From a virus: DNA of 40,597 nucleotides. The position numbers and the translations under genes were made by a program. Shown here in pieces: positions 24,694 to 32,810 of this stretch. The notes under the pieces are model-generated. The model ran no database searches. It was given only the letters and a program-made list of their open reading frames with translations, and was not told the DNA's origin. How positions within the stretch are numbered: the stretch's first letter is position 1; every line of letters begins with the position of its first letter. The stretch lies in the IMG/VR virus record IMGVR_UViG_3300033148_006233, positions 1 to 40,597 of that record; one strand, written 5' to 3'.

Positions 24694-24734
24694 CTTGTTA
24701 GATTTTAAAAAATTAACCAAGAGGTAATTTCCAA

Positions 24735-25376
24735 GTGGACATACAGAAAATAAAGCAAGAGCAAGTAGTTTTTTTAAGAAATCAAGACATATTTACTACA
24801 ACTCAGCGAGGGGTTACGACAGCAAATGCAACTGGAACTCTTTCTGGAACAAAAATTATAACTATCTCTAAAACAAATGTAAAAAATATAAGGAGTATAA
24901 CAGTCGACGCGGTTACAAAAACATTTGGTACAGATTACACAGTGGATTATAAACATGCAAATGGGTGTGTGATTACTTTTGGAGAAAATCAGACAGGGGA
25001 TTATATAGTGTCCCATGATTATGGAACAGATAAAATTTTTCCAGATTTTCCAAGAGATGATCTGACAATCGATTCTTATCCAAGAATGGCAGTAGATATA
25101 TTGAATGTGAGTATGGATGCTTTCGGGGTAGGGGGAGCTATTTTTATTTCTAACGTGGCTTTTACGGTTGTAGTTTATGATGACAACTCAGATGATTTGG
25201 ATGGATATATTCAAGCAATTAAAAGTGCTTATATTACTAATGCAAAGAATTTTTATTATTTAAAATTTATTAAACCAACATTAATTGGGCCTACAATTAA
25301 TAGTCCTGATAAAAAAGATGAGATAATGCAGAAAAACATAGATTTATTAGGGATGTTTGAAACAGATACAATATAA
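24735..25376 (+). CDS. Tail-terminator-like protein, GTG start
   Basis: 213 aa. The start is GTG at 24735 with GAGGT 9 bases upstream. An N-terminal beta domain (residues about 20-95: FGTDYTVDYKHANGCVITF) resembles that of the stopper protein at 23062. The C-terminal part (LTIDSYPRMAVDILN ... SDDLDGYIQAIKSAY) has the alpha/beta look of tail-terminator proteins. Position between gp10-like and major tail protein supports this. Confidence 0.55.
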   Translation: MDIQKIKQEQVVFLRNQDIFTTTQRGVTTANATGTLSGTKIITISKTNVKNIRSITVDAVTKTFGTDYTVDYKHANGCVITFGENQTGDYIVSHDYGTDKIFPDFPRDDLTIDSYPRMAVDILNVSMDAFGVGGAIFISNVAFTVVVYDDNSDDLDGYIQAIKSAYITNAKNFYYLKFIKPTLIGPTINSPDKKDEIMQKNIDLLGMFETDTI

Positions 25377-25558
25377 TGGACAAAAAAGAACTAAAAAAGA
25401 TAATGACAAATTTGGCAGCAGGGCATATTTCAAAAAAAGAGGCAGATAACCTCATAAAACCTAAAAAAACACACCCAGACAAGCCTGTGGGGGAAAAAAA
25501 GCACAAATCCAAACATGCTCGGAAGAGATCAATTAAAGTGGGAGGTAAAATAAAATAG
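25376..25558 (+). CDS. 60-aa Lys/His-rich basic protein
   Basis: Starts at a stop/start overlap (TAATGG). Very basic C-terminus (KKHKSKHARKRSIKVGGKIK). Its last codons carry GGGAGG, the ribosome-binding site of the major tail gene, and its stop TAG overlaps the proposed ATA start. A -1 slip on the final AAA codon would instead fuse it to the tail protein. Confidence 0.6.
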   Translation: MDKKELKKIMTNLAAGHISKKEADNLIKPKKTHPDKPVGEKKHKSKHARKRSIKVGGKIK

Positions 25559-26562
25559 CACAAAAATATATTTCGGGAGCAGAATCTGTCTGTTTATATG
25601 CTTTTGAAGACCAAGACGGTTGGACCAAGGCGGCTGCAAGCCATACAGCAAGCGACGAGACTTATATGCCATTTGGACAAGGAGTGGAAGTTTCAGTGGC
25701 TCGAAACAACAATGCCGAAAGAATTTATGGTATTGGGGCAAGGAATGCAACAGCAACTGTCAACAAGCAATATGCTGGAGTAGTAACAATCAACGGAGCG
25801 TTATCAAACGCTTATTGGTTATTAGGAGTTTTAGGGGCAAATAGCGATGGAGGATCAGTAGGAGCATATACTCATACATACACAGAGTTGGATAGAATAA
25901 CAAGTTTTACAACTAAAACAAGTTTTGAATTAGGGACTACAGATGCTCAAAGTGATTTGATTGGATGTCGTGTAAACACTTGCACAATTTCGGCAGCAGT
26001 GAATGAACCTTTAAGATTTACTCTTGAATGCCCATATAGGTATGAAGCATTAGGAACAACTAAAAAAGCCGATTTGGCAGATGTTGAACCAGTGTTTACT
26101 TTCGCGCATGGAAGCATAGAAATGCCTGATGGAACAGAGATTTTAGCAATTCAATCTTTTGAATTGACTATAAACAACAATCTTGATCCAGTATATGGAA
26201 TAGGAAGTAGATTTTTAACAGATCAAGTAGCAAAAAACAGGGAATACAATTTCTCTATGACTGCGGCATTTAAGTCACATACAACACTCTTGACATATTT
26301 CCTGAATGGAACAAACAGTGCAACTGCGCCAGATGCTGGAAGTGGTACTGAAATAGCGACGATGGAATTGACATTTACAAATGATGATGGAGATATATTG
26401 GATATTAATCTGACAGGAGTTCACCTTAATGAGGAGACTTTGCCACAGAATGTCAATGAGGTTGTAAAAGAAGACGTGACTGGATGGGCAAGAGCTTGTA
26501 CAAATATAGTCTATACAAACGATGTTGAGACAGCACCAGCAGCAGCTGACAATATAGACTAA
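25555..26562 (+). CDS. Major tail (tube) protein, apparent ATA start
   Basis: 335 aa if read from ATA 25555. The first ATG in frame is 25666, but the 37 codons before it read as normal protein (AQKYISGAESVCLYAFEDQDG), and GGGAGGT lies 8 bases before the ATA. No ATG, GTG or TTG exists in that stretch, and a stop lies just upstream (25546). The product (RYEALGTTKKADLADVEPVFTFAHGSIEMP region) is beta-rich and sits before the chaperone and tape measure, as tail tube proteins do. ATA could also be a misread ATG. Confidence 0.75.
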   Translation: MAQKYISGAESVCLYAFEDQDGWTKAAASHTASDETYMPFGQGVEVSVARNNNAERIYGIGARNATATVNKQYAGVVTINGALSNAYWLLGVLGANSDGGSVGAYTHTYTELDRITSFTTKTSFELGTTDAQSDLIGCRVNTCTISAAVNEPLRFTLECPYRYEALGTTKKADLADVEPVFTFAHGSIEMPDGTEILAIQSFELTINNNLDPVYGIGSRFLTDQVAKNREYNFSMTAAFKSHTTLLTYFLNGTNSATAPDAGSGTEIATMELTFTNDDGDILDINLTGVHLNEETLPQNVNEVVKEDVTGWARACTNIVYTNDVETAPAAADNID

Positions 26563-26574
26563 TTTTATTTTTTT
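26563..26574 (+). terminator. T-tract after the major tail gene
   Basis: TTTTATTTTTTT directly after the stop codon, consistent with an archaeal terminator. Confidence 0.45.
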
Positions 26575-26586
26575 AAATAAACGTAA

Positions 26587-26609
26587 GTTCAAGGCGTTTA
26601 AACTTGAAC
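26587..26609 (+). promoter_or_regulatory. Leader hairpin before the tail chaperone
   Basis: GTTCAAG and CTTGAAC form a 7-bp stem around a loop that contains GTTTAAAC's core. It ends 14 bases before the AGGAGG of the chaperone gene and could tune its expression. Confidence 0.45.
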
Positions 26610-26632
26610 ACAATTAAATCCAGGAGGAAAAG

Positions 26633-27022
26633 ATGGAAGAAAAAAACCAAGAGGAAAGGCAAGTGCCTGAATTGAAGTTAGACGAGCAACAAAGGATATC
26701 TATACAAACAAAAGATATCCCTTTGATGATTAATGGAAAAGAAGGGAAAGTCACCATTAAAAAGTTGGGTACTGGTGTAAGGAATAGGATCCAAAGCGAG
26801 TGCACACAGACAAAGATAGTTGCTGGAAAACCTATAATCAATGTGAACCATACAGAAATCCAGGAAAAGATTTTGTTCGCATGTATTGTTAATGCACCAT
26901 TTGAAAAAACGTTGGGGGTAATTAAGGAATTACCAACTGATGTAGCAGACTATTTGTCCGAAGAGTATACAAAATTTGCTGAACCAGACTCAAAAAAAAA
27001 AGATGGATTAGAGAAGGATTAA
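26633..27022 (+). CDS. Tail-assembly chaperone, short form
   Basis: 129 aa from an ATG preceded by AGGAGG. Helical, acidic, soluble; the FACIVNAPFEKTL and LPTDVADYLSEEYTKF segments resemble lambda G-type chaperones that bind the tape measure. It ends shortly after a run of ten A. Confidence 0.75.
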   Translation: MEEKNQEERQVPELKLDEQQRISIQTKDIPLMINGKEGKVTIKKLGTGVRNRIQSECTQTKIVAGKPIINVNHTEIQEKILFACIVNAPFEKTLGVIKELPTDVADYLSEEYTKFAEPDSKKKDGLEKD

Positions 27023-27210
27023 AAGGGCACCATCAAGATGACGAGGAGGTGTCAAACGAACTGATGTATTGGTTTTTTGCCCATTATTTTGGGTTCACTC
27101 CAGAACAGACAGATAACCTTCCTTATGACAGGATGGCTTACATGAAAGAAATCGAACTTGAATTTAAAAAACAAAACAAAACAGAAAAAATAGAAGATGG
27201 CAGATTTTAA
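26633..27210 (+). CDS. Tail-assembly chaperone, -1 frameshift long form (G-GT type)
   Basis: The zero frame stops at 27020-27022. Slipping back one base on AAA-AAA-AAA (26993-27001) enters the frame AGA-TGG-ATT, open to TAA at 27208-27210, adding 69 codons with a typical T-domain core (ELMYWFFAHYFGFTPEQ, then LPYDRMAYM). The long form is 192 aa and overlaps the tape measure start by 14 bases. The order and the overlap are those of siphovirus G/GT pairs. Confidence 0.85.
26992..27001 (+). promoter_or_regulatory. Slippery A10 site for -1 frameshift
   Basis: Ten consecutive A preceded by C and followed by GATGG. It contains A-AAA-AAA heptamers in the right phase for a -1 shift. Confidence 0.8.
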
Positions 27211-28243
27211 AATAGAAGTCCCAATAAGTGTTAAGGGGGACAAAGGAGGGAAGAAGATCGGGGAAAACATAGCAGAGCAAATAAAGAAATCAATGGGGTC
27301 TATTGGCCTCGGGAAGAAAACTGGCGGAATGGACGCTGGGGCTGGATTCGGATTGAAGGGTATGGGAAAACTTCTTGGTGGGTTGGGGTTAGTCGTGGCT
27401 GCGATCGATTCTTTGATGTTCATTATAAAACCAGTCTTGGATATGTTCAAGGTGATTTTGATGTTATTATTTTTGCCATTGATTCCTATTTTGAAACCAG
27501 CCATGCAGGGGCTAGCAGCATTTATTAAATGGTTTGCGCCAATTATGAAAAAGATTGCAGGATGGGTTGAGAAATTCGTAAGCATACTGGGGGATGGAAT
27601 CTCTTGGGTTTGGGAGAACATTTTAAAGCCTATTTGGGAAGGGATTAAAAAAACGTTTAGTATCCTCCTTAATGCAGGGGTTTGGATTTGGGAGAATATA
27701 ATTGTTCCAGCGTTTGGTTTTTTGAAGGACGCAGGAATATGGATCTGGGAAATGTTTGTGAATGGACTATCAAGCGTCTTAAATTTTGGGGTTTGGTTGT
27801 GGGATATAATAAAAGGAGGTTTTAGTTTCTGGATAGATATTGGAGAGAAATTGTGGAATTTTATTAAGTCATTGTTTGTGGGGGTAATAAGTGTTGGAGA
27901 GAAGGTTTGGGATTACTTTAAGGGTTTTTTTAAGGGATCTATAAGCGTGGCGACAACAGTATGGAATTGGTTTAAGGGGTTATTTGGAGGTGGTGGTGGC
28001 AGACAAGCAGGAGGCCCTGTCTCAGGAAGGAAAGCATATCTTGTAGGTGAAAGGGGACCAGAAATATTCACACCTAGTACATCTGGGAGGATAATCCCAA
28101 GTACAGCAATTGGAATGGGTTCAGGATCAATCACAATCAATATTAACAATCCAAACGTAAGGAATGATTTTGACATAAAGAAAATAGCAAATGAAGTAAG
28201 TTATGTATTACAAAAGAAAATGTCGGGGAGGATGGCTCAATGA
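27197..28243 (+). CDS. Short tape measure protein
   Basis: 348 aa. A basic amphipathic N-terminus, a hydrophobic part (residues about 65-110), then Trp-rich repeats (VWIWENI, IWIWEM, VWLWDI, and so on at about 22-residue spacing), and the common C-terminal G-G-P-V-x-G-x-x-A-Y-L-V-G-E-R-G-P-E-I-F motif. Tape measures set tail length and may enter the cell membrane on injection. At 348 residues the tail should be short (roughly 50 nm by the usual 1.5 angstrom per residue rule). Confidence 0.85.
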   Translation: MADFKIEVPISVKGDKGGKKIGENIAEQIKKSMGSIGLGKKTGGMDAGAGFGLKGMGKLLGGLGLVVAAIDSLMFIIKPVLDMFKVILMLLFLPLIPILKPAMQGLAAFIKWFAPIMKKIAGWVEKFVSILGDGISWVWENILKPIWEGIKKTFSILLNAGVWIWENIIVPAFGFLKDAGIWIWEMFVNGLSSVLNFGVWLWDIIKGGFSFWIDIGEKLWNFIKSLFVGVISVGEKVWDYFKGFFKGSISVATTVWNWFKGLFGGGGGRQAGGPVSGRKAYLVGERGPEIFTPSTSGRIIPSTAIGMGSGSITININNPNVRNDFDIKKIANEVSYVLQKKMSGRMAQ

Positions 28244-28461
28244 GTGATGAAAAGATAGTAAAAGAATTAAAGGATCTAAACAAGACTCTAAACAGTATTA
28301 GGACGTTTGCGATTGCTGAAACCCAATTGATTAAGACCCTTTGCCTAGAATCGCAAAAACAAGGGAGAGATATTCAAAAAATTAAATCAATAATGGAGAA
28401 AAATGGCGGCTTCGATTGGTGGAAAAAGCTTAGGAGATGTTTCCTCAGAAAGCTCGACTAA
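28240..28461 (+). CDS. 73-aa coiled-coil tail-region protein
   Basis: A helical N-terminus (IVKELKDLNKTLNSIRTF) and a basic Trp-rich C-terminus (FDWWKKLRRCFLRKL). It overlaps the next gene by 59 bases in another frame. Role unknown. Confidence 0.55.
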   Translation: MSDEKIVKELKDLNKTLNSIRTFAIAETQLIKTLCLESQKQGRDIQKIKSIMEKNGGFDWWKKLRRCFLRKLD

Positions 28462-28771
28462 GTCTTCAAACTTGTTCAATTCACCTATTCCTTTCTCAGA
28501 TAGCGACGCTTCTTTGATAATGGATCTTATGGGAACAAGCAGGACAATTACAGTAACAGGAAAAAAGACTGGAACACTGGCTCAGCTTAGAACCTTTATA
28601 AATGATATAGAAGGGCTCCAAAATGGAGCACAATCTAGTCTGACGTTTGTTAGTTCTTGGACTAACGCGAATAAGAACGTTCTGATTCAAGAGTTCACTC
28701 ATGATAAAAAAGAGGGTGACGAAAACAAAGTTGAATATACTCTTGTTTTATTAGAAGGGACAGCACTCTAG
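28403..28771 (+). CDS. 122-aa tail protein
   Basis: Start ATG 28403 follows GGAGAAAA. The beta-rich part SRTITVTGKKTGTLAQLRTFINDIEGL with KVEYTLVLLEG resembles small distal-tail proteins between tape measure and baseplate hub. Assignment is by position and pattern. Confidence 0.6.
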   Translation: MAASIGGKSLGDVSSESSTKSSNLFNSPIPFSDSDASLIMDLMGTSRTITVTGKKTGTLAQLRTFINDIEGLQNGAQSSLTFVSSWTNANKNVLIQEFTHDKKEGDENKVEYTLVLLEGTAL

Positions 28772-28776
28772 CAAGC

Positions 28777-28790
28777 TTTTTAAATAAATA
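28777..28790 (+). promoter_or_regulatory. TATA-like box before the baseplate operon
   Basis: TTTTTAAATAAATA, centred about 23 bases before ATG 28805; no ribosome-binding site follows. Confidence 0.45.
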
Positions 28791-28804
28791 AACTTTAAAA
28801 TAAT

Positions 28805-28909
28805 ATGAAAAGACGCAAGAAATTTAAGGCAAGCAAAGGTTGGCTATGGTTTTGGATAGTTATGTTCTGGCCAGTGGCGATTTTTTATTATTTTTCAAAC
28901 CAGGAATAA
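28805..28909 (+). CDS. 34-aa membrane peptide
   Basis: Basic N-terminus (MKRRKKFKASKG) then an aromatic membrane span (WLWFWIVMFWPVAIFYYF). The stop overlaps the next ATG (TAATG). First gene after a promoter-like box, so it may be made strongly. Confidence 0.55.
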   Translation: MKRRKKFKASKGWLWFWIVMFWPVAIFYYFSNQE

Positions 28910-30813
28910 TGAAAATGACTAAAGTGATCGTTAATTCGGTCACTATAAAGGACACTGATGGAAGCCCAGATCCTAATAAGTTGATCAGTTGGGAATATGA
29001 AAAAGATGATGAGTCAATTTCAGAGGCAGAGTTGATCCTTCCAAAGACAGTTAATGATCTTGTGAACTTGAATAATGGCCAGTTAGTTGAGATTTGGGCT
29101 GGATGGACAACCAGTACAGACAGAAGATACTTCTATGGGTATATAGACAACATAAAGCCAGAGGGAGCAATACTCAAAGTCACATGCAAGAATGAAATGA
29201 TCATGCTTGTAAGAAAAAATGTGAACAAAGTTTATGACTCTGGAATAGATGCAAGTGCAGGCCAAGTAAGCGAGATAGTAAAGGACTTAGTCCAAACTTA
29301 TGGGGGAATGACAGCAACTGTTCAAGCGTCTGGAACTGAGGACGGAAAAAGAATTGACCAGTTCAAGTGCATAAATACTGATATTTTTGAGAGGATCATG
29401 GTTTTGAAGAATGCTCTTGATTGGGAACTTTATTACAACGATTCTGACAGGAAGGTTTATTTTGAACCCCTTGGATATAACGACTCGGGCAAGACACTCA
29501 CAGTTGGAACCGAGATAGTAGCTATGCCTGAATGGGACTTTGACACTAATAATATGATTAATGATTTAAGAATAGACGGGGCTACGACCCAAACAAATAT
29601 TACAGAATCAGGCCAGATAGACAATGATGCGAACTGGGAAACAACACATATATTATTATCTAATACTCCAGATATAGTGGAACTTTACATGGATGCAGCT
29701 ACACCTCCGACAACCCAAAAAACAGGAGGAACTAAAGACTCAAGTGCAGGGCACTTTTATTATGTTGATAGGGAAAACAAGAAAATAATGCCAACTGTTG
29801 GGACCACATTTACAGCAGATCATTATGCAATTGTTAATTATACTTGGTCAGCACCAGCACCTATTCATATGATAAACCAAGACAGCATAGATGCTTATGG
29901 GCTGTATGAAAAACAAATCGAGCTGTCAGATGTAAGTTCTGTTGCAGATGCTGAGAGCAGGGCAGCAAGCATCCTCGCGAAGAGGAGCGTGCCGTTTATT
30001 ACTGGAAAGTTGTTGGTTAAAAGCGAGAATGCTAATATTCCATTTAGGGGAGAAACAATAGATATAGTAGACACAAAAACTCCAACTGTGAATGGATTAA
30101 ACTTGACTGGGACTTATGTTGTGAATAAGATAAAATACAAGTTCCCAAGTGCTATCGAAGAGTTAGAAGTGGGAGACAAAACATGGAGGCTGGCAGATTG
30201 GCAGACAAACACAGAGGAGCGCCTTAAGAGATTAGAAGAACAATTCATTAGGAACCAAGACATTCTTACTGAGCTAGTGAGCATTTCAAACGTGCCACTG
30301 GGAACGGTTAGCCCAAGATATCTTAAAACAATCACTGAGAATTATGATGTTTCCGAACTTGGATTGATAATTGGCCATGCAACTTATGGAATCCTTGGCA
30401 CGAACAAATTAAGAACCCATTCAAATGCATTCGAAGGCGAAGTGATTCATTCTATCCAACAATTTGAAAATGATTATACAGAAGATTTTATTGATTCTGA
30501 TTTTGAAGATACAAACGGTACTGCAACAGGGTGGGGTTCTGGAAGCTTGAATTTTACCCCTGGTCAGATAGGATTAAGTAGCTCGATAGATTATAATAAT
30601 GGAACTGTAAGTACAGTAGATGTGGCAGTGACAATCGATTCAGGAACTATTACAATTTATGTTTCGGCGGATGGAGGGTCAAATTGGGAAGAAGCAACAA
30701 ATAATGCAACACATACTTTTACAGTGACGGGTACAGATTTGAGATTTAAATTATTAGAATCTGGAGCATCAACTGCTGAAGTAAGTAAAGTTTTATTAAG
30801 TAATTATCACTAA
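28909..30813 (+). CDS. Baseplate hub / tail tip protein
   Basis: 634 aa. I place the start at ATG 28909 (coupled to the membrane peptide) rather than upstream. Residues 1-400 follow hub/gpD-type proteins: SWEYEKDDESISEAELILPKT, the LVEIWAGW strand, YGYIDNIKPEGAILKVTCKN and later IRGETIDIVD-like barrel strands. An extra domain near 245-330 interrupts it. The last 130 residues (DFEDTNGTATGWGSGS, then DVAVTIDSGTITIYVSADGG) look like a jelly-roll binding module. It should close the tail tip and contact the host. Confidence 0.75.
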   Translation: MKMTKVIVNSVTIKDTDGSPDPNKLISWEYEKDDESISEAELILPKTVNDLVNLNNGQLVEIWAGWTTSTDRRYFYGYIDNIKPEGAILKVTCKNEMIMLVRKNVNKVYDSGIDASAGQVSEIVKDLVQTYGGMTATVQASGTEDGKRIDQFKCINTDIFERIMVLKNALDWELYYNDSDRKVYFEPLGYNDSGKTLTVGTEIVAMPEWDFDTNNMINDLRIDGATTQTNITESGQIDNDANWETTHILLSNTPDIVELYMDAATPPTTQKTGGTKDSSAGHFYYVDRENKKIMPTVGTTFTADHYAIVNYTWSAPAPIHMINQDSIDAYGLYEKQIELSDVSSVADAESRAASILAKRSVPFITGKLLVKSENANIPFRGETIDIVDTKTPTVNGLNLTGTYVVNKIKYKFPSAIEELEVGDKTWRLADWQTNTEERLKRLEEQFIRNQDILTELVSISNVPLGTVSPRYLKTITENYDVSELGLIIGHATYGILGTNKLRTHSNAFEGEVIHSIQQFENDYTEDFIDSDFEDTNGTATGWGSGSLNFTPGQIGLSSSIDYNNGTVSTVDVAVTIDSGTITIYVSADGGSNWEEATNNATHTFTVTGTDLRFKLLESGASTAEVSKVLLSNYH

Positions 30814-30820
30814 AACAAAT

Positions 30821-30831
30821 AAATATAAAAA
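30821..30831 (+). promoter_or_regulatory. TATA-like box before the fibre gene at 30852
   Basis: AAATATAAAAA, centred about 26 bases before the ATG. AT-rich surroundings make this less certain. Confidence 0.35.
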
Positions 30832-30851
30832 CTATAAAATCATAAAATAAT

Positions 30852-31250
30852 ATGGGAACTGGAAGTGTGGTCACAAATAATGGATTGAAAATAGTGCTTA
30901 ACAGGGCGTTCAAGGCAACACCAGATTACTTGGCACCAACAAAGTTCAAGATCGGAACAGGTACGACAACCCCAGACGCAACAGATACCGACGTGGAAAC
31001 AGGAGTAAATATCAACGGTGGTGCGACAAAAAGCTTCGTAAGTGGATACCCTACTTTTGACGAGACAAATCATCAAGTTACAATTAGATGTTTTTTAACA
31101 ACTGTGGAGGGAAACACAAATAATATAACCGAGTTAGGACTTTTTAATGAGGATGGGACACCTCTTATGTACAGTCATGCAGTATTTACAGCAATAAGTA
31201 AAACAAGTTCTGTCGAAGTTTCATTCGTCCAAAAAGACAAAATTGAATAA
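30852..31250 (+). CDS. 132-aa tail collar/fibre-like protein
   Basis: The pattern KFKIGTGTTTPDATDTDVET, TVEGNTNNITELGLFNEDG and FTAISKTSSVEV is typical of small tail-fibre-linked proteins in tailed phages, where it lies beside receptor-binding proteins. Confidence 0.65.
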   Translation: MGTGSVVTNNGLKIVLNRAFKATPDYLAPTKFKIGTGTTTPDATDTDVETGVNINGGATKSFVSGYPTFDETNHQVTIRCFLTTVEGNTNNITELGLFNEDGTPLMYSHAVFTAISKTSSVEVSFVQKDKIE

Positions 31251-31252
31251 AA

Positions 31253-31294
31253 ATGGAAAATAGAGAATTAAAAAGTATAAAAGAGGAGGTTTGA
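31253..31294 (+). CDS. 13-codon ORF carrying the next gene's ribosome-binding site
   Basis: A 13-codon frame whose end contains GAGGAGG. It may bring ribosomes to the TTG start of the next gene. Confidence 0.25.
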   Translation: MENRELKSIKEEV

Positions 31295-31299
31295 ATCCC

Positions 31300-32199
31300 T
31301 TGGCTTCTGCGAATACACCCTACCAAGACGGGCATGTTTGGGATGACCAGGACGCGAACTGGTCAGTCGGGTTCGGTGACGGAACCGACGGAGCATTCAG
31401 TGAAAGCTCTGGAACTACAAATCTGACACAAGGGACAGTTTATCAATACACTTCTTTTTTATTAGATACTAATGCAACATTATCTGCAAGTTCGACATCA
31501 GACAAACCAATTATAATTTATGTTCAAGGTAATTGTACAATTAATGGAACTATTGATTTAAAAGGCAAAGGATGTCCTACAAGTTTTACTGCATACTGGG
31601 ATCCTGGAGTAATTGATTATGGGGTACAGGATAAATGCATAATCTACCCAGCCAAAGGTTCCAGAGGAGGATATGCTTATGAACAAGGAACAACTGCCTC
31701 AGCAAAGACAAAGGGAGGAATAAAGGGGGGATTAGACTGGAATTTTCAAAATAATCAGAGAGGATTTATAATGAATGGAACTGCTGGGTCTGTTGCAGGA
31801 AGTAACAATAATCACAGACACGGGGGGGGTGGTGGAGCAAGTTCAGCAAACAATGGACTTGGGGGAGAGATCTCATCAGACACATCTGGGGATTATGGCG
31901 CAGGAGGAGAAGGAGGATGCACTATTTTTATAAAAGTTGGAGGAACCTTAACATTTGGAGCTGATTCTTCAATAGATGTTTCAGGAAACGATGGAGCAGA
32001 CGCCTCGGGAGCAGGAGGAGGAGGGGGTGGAGCTGGAGATATCCTGATATTTCATCGTGGAGCAAAAACAGATAATGGTCTTGCAACAGATGTTACAGGA
32101 GGAGCAGGTGGAACTGATACTACGAATGGAAATGGTGATGGAGGCGCAGGAGGAGCAGGAACAGAGAAAATAGCCGACTGGGCAACAATATCATGGTAA
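31300..32199 (+). CDS. Glycine-rich receptor-binding fibre protein, TTG start
   Basis: 299 aa. No ATG lies near the 5' end; TTG at 31300 has GAGGAGG 10 bases upstream, while TTG 31291 is too close. The N-terminal third is a beta domain (TSDKPIIIYVQGNCTINGTIDL). The rest has Gly-rich runs (HGGGGGASSANN, SGAGGGGGGAGDI, GAGGAGTEKIADW), like polyglycine adhesins of T-even-type phages that set host range. Position after the collar-like gene agrees. Confidence 0.7.
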   Translation: MASANTPYQDGHVWDDQDANWSVGFGDGTDGAFSESSGTTNLTQGTVYQYTSFLLDTNATLSASSTSDKPIIIYVQGNCTINGTIDLKGKGCPTSFTAYWDPGVIDYGVQDKCIIYPAKGSRGGYAYEQGTTASAKTKGGIKGGLDWNFQNNQRGFIMNGTAGSVAGSNNNHRHGGGGGASSANNGLGGEISSDTSGDYGAGGEGGCTIFIKVGGTLTFGADSSIDVSGNDGADASGAGGGGGGAGDILIFHRGAKTDNGLATDVTGGAGGTDTTNGNGDGGAGGAGTEKIADWATISW

Positions 32200-32200
32200 A

Positions 32201-32551
32201 ATGGAATACTTAAAAGAAGAATTTAAAAAACTGGCACCGATAATACTACTTATGGTTAGCGTGGCGTATTGGAACATATCTTTAGTTTTGATACTTAGTG
32301 GGTTGTACTTATTACTCGAACATATGTACAGCTACGGAAGGTGGGATCTGTTGGACATACTCGGTCACGAGACATTCGGGATTTTATTGTTGTGTATGGG
32401 GCTATTTATAAGCCACATGTACTTCGGGGTCGGTGTAGCTTTGATTACTTATATTTTATTTTCAAAGAAGAAGTGGACAGAAAAAGTGGGTCCATTTAGA
32501 TATGCTATTTACAAATTGAGATCTCTTAAATTAAACGGAGGAAGAAAATGA
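32201..32551 (+). CDS. 116-aa multi-span membrane protein
   Basis: Three hydrophobic segments (about residues 15-38, 60-75 and 76-92) and a basic C-terminus. It overlaps the next membrane protein gene by 4 bases. Late position after fibres suits a lysis or superinfection function, but no family is recognised. Confidence 0.55.
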   Translation: MEYLKEEFKKLAPIILLMVSVAYWNISLVLILSGLYLLLEHMYSYGRWDLLDILGHETFGILLLCMGLFISHMYFGVGVALITYILFSKKKWTEKVGPFRYAIYKLRSLKLNGGRK

Positions 32552-32751
32552 AAAGTCCTACTATGAGTATAGACTTAATAGGATTGAAAAAACTTGGAAA
32601 AGGTGCGTTGATTGCGGGGGGTGCTGTGGTTTTGACATACCTGGCTGAGAACATAGGATCTATTGATTTTGGATCTTATACAGCGTTGGTGGTTGGAATC
32701 GTTTCCATTCTTATCAATTTCCTAAGAAAGATGTTAGTAAGTTATAATTAA
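32548..32751 (+). CDS. 67-aa holin-like membrane protein
   Basis: Two hydrophobic segments (about residues 20-33 and 43-59) with basic ends (LGKGALIAGGAVVLTYLAEN; FLRKMLVSYN). Size, topology and place at the end of the tail operon are as for many holins. GGAGG precedes its ATG. Confidence 0.6.
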   Translation: MKSPTMSIDLIGLKKLGKGALIAGGAVVLTYLAENIGSIDFGSYTALVVGIVSILINFLRKMLVSYN

Positions 32752-32752
32752 A

Positions 32753-32801
32753 AGAGTTGGGCAGGGATTCTCTATTTGAAGAAGCGAGAGCCTGCCACTC
32801 T
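32753..32801 (+). terminator. Long hairpin at the end of the tail operon
   Basis: Three helices stack: AGAGT/ACTCT (32753-32757 with 32797-32801), GGCAGG/CCTGCC (32760-32765 with 32791-32796) and CTCT/AGAG inside. Lies just after the last late gene, so it probably ends the transcript or protects its 3' end. Confidence 0.6.
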
Positions 32802-32810
32802 ATTTGTTGT

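Noticed and set aside
27052-27621. 189-codon open frame on the minus strand
   Set aside because: It lies antisense to the tape measure and chaperone genes, has a low-complexity Phe/Ile/Pro-rich product typical of mirror frames, and no promoter or ribosome-binding site.
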